From Zopfochytrium polystomum (Eukaryota; Chytridiomycota; Chytridiomycetes; Chytridiales; Chytridiaceae), in assembly GCA_025765615.1 (NCBI GenBank), contig JAIVFJ010000163.1:1-64000 (forward strand): a DNA stretch of 64,000 nt. The letters are read 5' to 3'. The translations under genes were made by a program, and so were the position numbers. The notes beneath the pieces are model-generated. The model was given only the letters and a program-made list of their open reading frames with translations, made no database searches and was not told where the DNA came from. Positions 56,599 through 64,000 of the stretch are shown here, one piece after another. Position 1 is the stretch's first letter. Each line of letters begins with the position of its first letter.

Positions 56599-59500
56599 AT
56601 GTCGAAGCTCGTCGCGTTCAAGCTTGGAAACAAATCGAAAAAGATCAAGATAAACCCTTCCGACGGGTACAATGGAGTTATCGCAAAAGTCGCCCTCAGC
56701 CTGGACTTGTCGTCATTCGAGTTAAACTATGAAGATCCTGCGGACAGCGAGGTTTACATTCTCAGCCCTGACGAAGAGTTGGAGGATGTATTTTCACAGA
56801 ATTTCAAGTGGACGGTATGAATACTTCAAATTCACACTTGTGCGCACCAATATCAACCAAAGCATGCTGTCTTCTAACAATCTGCACTAGGTCGTTCCAA
56901 AGCAATCCGAAGCTTCTCGTCAAGACTCTGGAGTTGACTTAGAACCCCCCGCTTTGTCACATCCTGTTGCTGTCTCTTCCGCAAGAGCAGTGAATCCTCC
57001 AGACACTGCAACCTCCAAAGAGAGTGCAGATGCATATGATCTTAATGTTCCGTCCAGAAAAGGTGAACTCAATCTGATTTATAATTTGAATATGCTGATC
57101 AAGTCTTCAACTGTTGGCAGAACTATGGACAGACTTGATTCCAGATAACTGGAAATGCAAGGTCAATCTCCAGAAACACCCCATTTTCATAAGGTTGTAT
57201 TCTGCATACCAAATTTCTTTTTTTGATTGGCTGACTCTCCACCTAGCTACCGCCAGGCCTGTGATGGAGCAGTCGCCAATGAGCTTTTTTTTGGAATCAA
57301 GTTGGCTCTTCTGGAAGACTACATCAGTAGGGGCGTCACAAAGGACTCTTTTCAGGATTTTCAGCATGCCTTTTTGGATGTAAAGTGCCTCTCACATGGT
57401 CAACCATGGGGGGTCAACTTTATGTCTGGGCTCTTCCACTCTGGAGTTGTTCTTCTTCTTTGTTCCGACAAGGCCATGGAGAGGATGCAGACTGCTGATC
57501 AAACTCCGGACAATGTTTTGCTGGAGGTGAGCTGAGCTGTTGTATTTCATGGTGTAAAATTGTTCCAGTGGGAGCTCGCACTTCAGATGTTTGAAGAAGA
57601 AGGCCATGACATTTTACCAATCCTTCTGTCACGCCGGGTGGAGGCAACATTGGATGATGGGAAAAGGCGCTCAATGATGATGGACTTTAGCTCATTTGAC
57701 TGCAGTGTGTTTCCAGACAAGCCTCATCGACACCCGCTGAGCCCAGGTCGGCAGACTGTTCGCCAGACTGTGGCAAAATTCTCGAGATTAATGGTCCTAA
57801 AGTGAACCCAGAACTAGGTATACCAATGTAAGTCTCCGTGAGTCTTTTTGATTCACAGAACCAGGTAACTGAACGTGGACGGTTGCATTTTCCAGGGTTG
57901 TTGTGGAAGCGAGGGAAGTTCTCAATCGCCGAATGGCAGAGGGGACCTTGAATCCACGTACAGGCACATCGCTCTCCAGATCTGATTTGCAAGTGTTGGA
58001 GAAGTGGCTCACTCCTCTTTCCACCCAAATGGAGTCTGAAAGGGAAGCGCTCTTGAAAAACTTCATTCCAGGCACACGGCAGTGGCTTCTTCGGAAAATT
58101 TTCAAGTTTCTGTCCCCAGAGGATTCTGCAAATGCGAGGTCCAATCGGGTGGTCTGGTTGAAAGGAGTCGCTGGTGTGGGCAAGTCAGTCATGGCTGCAG
58201 TCGTTTCCAGAGAGCTGCAAGCCCAGAATCTTCTTGGTGGCCAGTTCTTCTTCAAGCATGATGACGAGAAGTGCAGCAGCACAGTCAATCTTGTGTCGAC
58301 ACTATCTTTCTGCCTTGCTCGATTCAGTGCTCACTTTGGAAAGATTCTGCTCAAGGTCAAGCAAGAACAGCCAGATATTCTGTCCAGATCTGTCTTTGAT
58401 ATGATGAAAGCATTGATTGTCCAGCCCATTACGCAGCTTACTGAAGCGAAAAAGCTGAAAAAGCCCGTTGTGTTGATTGTGGATGCACTGGATGAGTGTG
58501 GAATTGTCAACAGACGGGCGGAGATACTCTTGGTTTTCCAAGTGCTTGATAGGCTTCTCCCTGAAAATGTGAAGATTGTTGTGACTGGACGCCCTGAGGA
58601 TGACATTATGGAAGCATTCCAAGATATTCCTGTAGAGTCAATTGAGCCCTCTGCTGAGGAGAACATCCATGATCAGCTCCTTTATACAAGACATGTCCTT
58701 GGGACTACTGGTGCCCCTCCTACTGTGGTGGAAGAAGGGGCAAAGATTCTTGTGGAGAAATCTGCTGGTGTTTTTGTTTGGCTTGTCACTGCCTGCGGGT
58801 ACCTGAGCAACTCAAATACTGAGACCATCACCCTGGACCACATCAATGATCTCCCCGAAGGCGACAAGCTTGATGGAACAATGGACGCAATGTACAATAG
58901 AATTTTCTCTGGGCTTCAAAAGTCTGCACAGGAGCTGAAGCTCCAAGAGGTTTTATTCAAAGTTCTTGCTCTTCTTCTGTTGGCTATTGAGCCGCTGTCT
59001 GCTTCGGGAATTGTGTGGATGCTTGGAGATGACAACCCTGAAAGCGTGAAAAGGTGCATTCGCATGCTGGAGCCCATCCTCGTGCTGGACACGATCTCCA
59101 AAAGCTGAGAATCTTCCACAAGTCTGTCAAGGACTACCTCACCAGCCAGACCAGGTGCAATGTTGCAGAGCTTCAGATTGAGCCGACAAAGAACCACTCT
59201 GCTATTGCGAGCACGTGCATCAAAGTGATGGATCAGAACCTCAAGTTTAATATGTGTGAACTTCCAGTCTCTTTCTATCACTCTGAAATTCCTGGATTTG
59301 GCGACAAGGTGAAGCTGACTCTTCCTGAGCATGTAAGATATGCAGTGATGCACTTTTGGGAGCATTGCTTCTTGTCCACCGCAGTGAACTATTCTAGTGG
59401 TGGTCCAAACTCTGGATCAAGTCATCAGACCACTATTCTTGAGGATCAGCTGCTTTCAGAATTGAAGGAGTTTTTCATGTCCCATGGACACCACTACCTG

Positions 59501-61591
59501 GAAGCGAGCAGTCTCATTGGTTCCTTGCACCTGGTTATTCCTGGAATCAGTCAGCTGCAAAAAATTATCCCCAAACCCGAGCAAGACAAAGGTCCGCTGG
59601 ATGTGGCGGAGGCTGCAACTTTTCAATCTCTGCTGGAGGACATCAGGAAAGTCGTCCAAAAGTTCTTGGTCCCCATCCAAGCTTCCGCGCTCCAGGTGTA
59701 CTTTTCCGCAATCCCCTTCTCCCCAAGCAGCAGCGAGTTCCACCGCTGCTATTTGACAAAGCTCCCGCCGGACGTCAGGATCCCCAGGGTCGCAAAGGGC
59801 CTGGCAAAGTCGTGGCCACCCACCGTCAACGTCCTGGAGGTACACTCTGGCCCGATCAATTCGACGGCGTTCAGCCCGGACGGCCAGTTCCTCGTGTCGG
59901 GCAGCGACGACAATCTAGTTCGAATCTGGGACGCGTCGACCGGCAAGGAGCTGCACAAGCTGGAGGGACACACAGGCGGCGCCACCGCCGCCGCGTTCAG
60001 CCCTGACATGCAGCTTGTCGTGTCGGCGAGCAACGACGGGACGGTGCGGATTTGGAGATCGTCCACGGGCCAGGAGGTGCACCGGCTGGAGGGTCATACG
60101 GACCGAGTCAACACGGCCGCTTTTAGCCTGGACGGCGAGCTTGTTGTGTCGGGGGGCAATGATAAGACGGTCAGGATATGGAGCGCTGCGACCGGCGCGG
60201 AAGTCCATACCTTGCGGGGCCACTCGTGGTATGTCTTCTGCACGGCGTTCAGCCCGGACGGACAGTTTGTTTCGTCGGGCGGCGGTGACAACATGGTCAG
60301 GATTTGGGACGCGGCCACAGGGCAGCCGGTCCACGTGCTGGCAGGACACTCATCCTATGTGAAGAGCGTGGCCTACAGCCCTGACGGCCAGCTTGTCGTG
60401 TCGGGGAGTCAAGACAAGACCGTCAGGATATGGGATGGGTCCAGCGGGCGCGAGCTGCACAAGCTGGAGGGACACACTTGGTTTGTCAGCTCCGCAGTCT
60501 TCACCTCGGACGGGCACTTTGTCGTCTCTGGTGGCTGGGACAAAACGATCAGAATCTGGAACGCGGCGAACGGGAAGCAAATCCGGATCTTCGAGGGCCA
60601 CGCGTCTGTCGTCACCTCTGTCGATGTCAGCCCAGATTGTCGGTTTGTGGTTTCGGGAAGCTGGGACAGGACAATCAGGATCTGGGATCCGTCCGCTCCT
60701 CAAGAGTCTGCCGCTGCTGGAGGACATTCTGACATTGTCACGGCTGCGGTGCTCAGCACCGATAAGAAGCTTTCGGCGTCTGGAAGCAACGACAAGACAG
60801 TGAGGATTTGGGAAAACTCGACTGGGCAAGAGCTGCACAAACTGGTGGGCCACACCGATTGTGTGAACTCGGTTGTGTTCAGCCCGAACGGGCAGACGCT
60901 GGCCTCTGGGAGCACCGACGGAACTGTTAGAATCTGGACGGTGTCCAGCGGCCAGGAGCTCCAAAAGCTTGAGGGACACTCGAGTAGGGTCACCGTTGTT
61001 GCATTCAGCCCTAAAGGGCACTTTCTCGTGTCTGCGAGCGGGGACACCACCGCCATTATCTGGAAAGCGTCCGAAGGGGAGTTGGTGCACAAACTGGAGG
61101 GACACACGCAAGGCTTGACCGCCGCCTTTTTCAGCCCCAACGGACAGTACGTCGTATCAGGCAGCGGCGACACGACCGTCAGGATATGGGACGCCGCCAC
61201 CGGCGAGCAGGTGCACAAGCTGGAGGGCCATTCCCATCAAGTCACGTTCGCGGCGTTCAGCCCCGTCGGCGACCTGATCGTCTCCTGCGACACGAGCGGA
61301 TGCTCCAAATTGTGGGACTCGGGTTCCGGGAAGGAGCTGCACGCCGGGAGCGTCAAACCTCACTTTGAGCTGATGAAGCACAAGGCGCACCAAGACAACG
61401 TGCGGAACGCCTCGGGCAACCACCTTCAGTTCCCTCAAGATTCGGTCATGCGGAGCAGCGTTTGGTTTTTGGACAAGAAAGAGGTGGTCTTTTGTTGGCT
61501 CCCGACGGAACTCAGAGGGGAGCTGCGGCTCTTCACGGGCAAGTCTATCCTTGCGCTGGGACATGGCCTGTCATGTTCAATTCAGCTGTGA
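56599..61591 (+). CDS. PB1-TIR-NACHT-WD40 STAND receptor (two apparent frameshifts)
   Basis: Six exons: 56599..56814, 56891..57062, 57121..57193, 57247..57526, 57569..57827 and 57896..61591. About 1,565 aa if two one-base gaps are allowed for. Residues 4-68 form a PB1-like domain (FKLGNKSKKIKI; acidic DPADSEVYILSPDEEL). Splicing creates the TIR start PIFISYR at ~150-156, followed by LDVKCLSHGQPWG, LLLCSDKAM and LLEWELAL with the putative catalytic Glu. NACHT has Walker A GVAGVGKS (424-431), Walker B VVLIVDALDEC (~525-535) and KIVVTGRPE. A winged-helix-like segment and NWD2-type spacer precede 12 WD40 repeats (59845-61340). The A4 runs at ~57776 and ~59096 each lack one base relative to the conserved frame. 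TIR would consume NAD or build a scaffold, NACHT oligomerises and WD40 senses, by family knowledge. Confidence 0.82.
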
Positions 61592-62269
61592 TATATATAT
61601 ATATATATTTTTTTTTTTTTGAATGGGATCCTCAATTTTGAACTACGCAGAGCTCTGTCTTTTCACCCATCAGCTCCAGCAACTGGCACCGCTTATAGAA
61701 AGTGTAACCAACGAATTTGCCGGTCGCCCGTGAGAGTGGGTGGCGGACATTTCAGCGTCTTCCGGTCAAAATGAGCATCCCTAATAAGAGGTTGTTTGCT
61801 TTGAGCAGAAAGAAAGCGAGGGCGAGGTTCCTGTTTCAAAATAAAGGGTTTTCTGCTCTGGATTTTGATTTTCTTTTGTTGAAATTCGGCCCTCGAGAGC
61901 AACCCTGGAGCGAGTTTGATCGCGGGCTGGAAGGGGTGAGACAAGTCAATTTTATTCTTGATTGATTCTTTTTGTTTTTTCTCTCGAGGGCATATTCCAA
62001 CACTCCCCCTTGCTCAAGCACCTTTAAAACCAATACTGCTTCAAAGGAAGGAACTGAGTGAGAGAATTTAAAACACCACTGCCTGGGTGAAAAACCCAAA
62101 CCAATTGACTGATCTGGGAAAACTGTAGCAGGGTTAGAAAAGGAAACGTATCAGGTAAGGCACTGCAAAAAGGTAGGGAAAACAAAAGGATGCCCAAAAC
62201 GAGGAAATGAAGAAGGAAAATTTTAGCAGTGCCCCACACTGGGGTAACCCACGACTTTACCCTTGCACG
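61592..62269. other. 3' flank of the STAND gene
   Basis: A (TA)n run at about 61592-61608 passes into T12 directly after the stop codon. The rest is AT-rich, with no gene or recognisable repeat. Confidence 0.5.
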
Positions 62270-63009
62270 CCATGCGCCACATTCTTCTCCTTGTCCTTGG
62301 TCCGTTTCATCCTTCTTGCTTGTAGGTCCTTGATCAACTTGTTGTGTTCAGCTGGTTCCTTGCTAGAGTCAAATGGTCCAAGTAGCATTTGGCCTTTGAA
62401 ACCCATGCCATGTCCATGCGGCTTGGTGAGGAGGTCAGCAAGTTGATCAAAGGAGGGGACAAGATCAACCTGCACGACTTCTTCTTCAACGAATGACAGG
62501 ATGTGGTGGTAGCAAAGTTGAATGTGTTTGGAGCAGTCTGTATGAAGATCGTTCACTGTCATGTGAATTTTCAGTGTGTTGTCCTCATAAGCAGTTAGCA
62601 GCAGCTTGACTGACAGGTGAAGGTTGTTGATAGCCTCAAGCTCACGAACATAGGTGAGCTTCCCAAGCTCCCAAAGCTTGAACTCCCCCTTGCGGTCAGC
62701 AATTGCATCCTTGATGGCGGTGATGTGACCAAACAAGGGAAGGTCATCTACGTAGGTGAGGATGAAGCAAAGTCAATCTGGTTCTGCAACCAGAACAAGC
62801 GACTGACTTCGCTGGAATCCCTTCGACTGTAGGTGTGCTGCAAGGTGCCAAGTCTGACCTGATTGCTTCAGTCTGTGCAGTCCCCTCCAGAGTAACCAAA
62901 CCATTCCAGGAGGGATTGGTACACCAGCTGGTGACGCCATGAAGATGGCAACATCAAGAATTCCATACAGGTAGGCTGAGGAGATGTCAATCATCATCCA
63001 TTTTCGCAC
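62270..63009 (-). pseudogene. Ty1/copia reverse transcriptase-RNase H remnant
   Basis: Minus-strand frames show RT core sequence (MMIDISSAYLYGILD, then WRGLHRLKQSGQTW) and a YVDD-like VDDLPLFG after a frame break, then jump to the RNase H end (SKHIQLCYHHILSFVEE, FDQLADLLTKPHGHG). The segment between RT palm and RNase H is shortened, so there is an internal deletion as well as stops. It differs clearly from the RT remnant at 28 kb. Confidence 0.75.
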
Positions 63010-64000
63010 TAATTGTAAGAAGGCTCTGCCATTTGATTAGTCTGCTTGTAGAAAAAAAGTTGTTGGCCTCTATATTTGGGGAGGCTCGGGTACCCAGTAG
63101 AACGGGTCAAGAGGTTCCAGGGGACCACGCGCCGGACATTTCGTTCACTACAGCACAAAAACACGATATTTCTCTAGGAAACTTTATATCAACACCACTC
63201 GGATCAAGCTTGCGTCTCAGAACTATCACCACAGTCATTGTGGAATAGTGGTTGTCTTGTGCCTTACTCTACGCATCAAACAGTTTCACCTTTCAATATA
63301 CAAGCGCTGCCAGCCAGTGTCAACCATCCACTAAAGCGTTAAACTTGTCCGCTTCACAATTCAAAGCTTGCGTCTGACCATACAGATCAATTTAGTCACA
63401 AAAAGGTTTTCGAAATACGAACTGTTGTTTGGCACCCTCGTGAGACTGAACTAGAGAGTAACCCTTTCTGTTTTTGTTTTATGTTTTATTTTTTGTTTTG
63501 GATGCGCTTGCTTTGGTTCTTTTTTTTTCTTCCGCTGATGCACGATGGTTGCTGCTGTTTACGTGTCATTTTGAAAAACAAAATAGACTCTTCAATATTG
63601 CGTGCTGCACTATGGGGGTGAAGTGTTTTTTGTTTTCTGGCAGGAGACCAATCAATTTGAATCACTCTGGCGGCAACTTAATTGGTTTTTGCTGATGCAC
63701 GTAAAAATTTGGTGCGCAGTTTTGTCTCCGCTCCACGCGTCAAAGCTGTTGTTGTGTGGAACACGCAAGACATCACCTCTGGGACGCGGTGGCATTGGTC
63801 GAATGACACGAAAAGCAGCCAAACAAGATTATGTTTCCAGGAATTGTCGACCGCTGGCTGCCGTGTGCTCTCGTTTTCGTCCAGATTATTCCTCCTCGTC
63901 TGGACAACGACAATTCATCCACGGTCGCTTTTGCAAGCAACTATGCCTGCCGTATTTGTCGGATGAAAAGCGTTTATTTACCGTCTTCTTTGTGGGGGAA
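63010..64000. other. Right-edge intergenic DNA, no gene seen
   Basis: AT-rich sequence with no ORF of protein character, no recognisable repeat shared with the rest of the window and no RNA gene that I can identify. Confidence 0.45.

Noticed and set aside
57705..57766. 62-nt intron as the sole explanation of the first frame break in the TIR gene
   Set aside because: It restores phase, but it would delete a well-formed TIR tail (FPDKPH...GRQTVRQTV), so a one-base gap in the A run is preferred. It is kept as an alternative in the findings.

Overview
The window is nuclear DNA from a eukaryote, most likely an early-diverging (zoosporic, chytrid-like) fungus. The evidence is GC-rich genes split by short GT-AG introns (about 60-130 nt, several with long T tracts), a seven-TM receptor of STE3 type, NWD2-like NACHT/WD40 STAND proteins, single-pass LRR proteins, a secreted fungal-type subtilase and Ty1/copia remnants. 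The species assignment is an inference; no rRNA or organelle marker is present.

Layout. 1.3-5.8 kb: two paralogous LRR-transmembrane genes, head to head. 5.8-16.3 kb: AT-richer repeat land, dominated by a 3.9-kb foldback whose two arms each carry a tRNA-like head. 16.4-19.0 kb: a three-exon secreted subtilisin. 19-33 kb: a second repeat block with inverted and direct copies of several families, a head-to-head copia LTR palindrome, copia integrase and reverse-transcriptase debris, a poly(A) retroposon inserted in copia RT with a 15-bp target duplication, tRNA-derived SINE-like copies and a small TIR element. 33.4-40.9 kb: a ten-exon gene for a 2,258-residue discoidin/FN3-DUF4062-NACHT-WD40 STAND protein. 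41-43.5 kb: Tc1/mariner and copia gag-protease debris. 44.4-54.8 kb: four supported minus-strand genes (dienelactone hydrolase, STE3-like receptor, a tandem 'GW' small-domain protein, a membrane-anchored alpha/beta hydrolase) and one doubtful ORF. 55.2-55.9 kb: a Harbinger-like MITE with a 3-bp TSD. 56.6-61.6 kb: a PB1-TIR-NACHT-WD40 gene with 12 WD repeats and two apparent one-base frameshifts. 62.3-63.0 kb: another copia remnant.

How it fits together. The most striking content is a pair of STAND NTPases of different design about 15 kb apart, embedded among mobile-element debris. This is the setting expected for NLR-like, fast-evolving self/non-self recognition genes. The PB1-TIR-NACHT-WD40 receptor is the best candidate for something undescribed: it couples a putative NAD-consuming TIR effector and a PB1 oligomerisation module to a near-identical WD40 repeat array. 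The other genes are individually recognisable and need not form a pathway. Exon structures were derived by hand from GT-AG sites and reading phase. Apart from the PB1-TIR gene, every multi-exon gene closes with no frame error.
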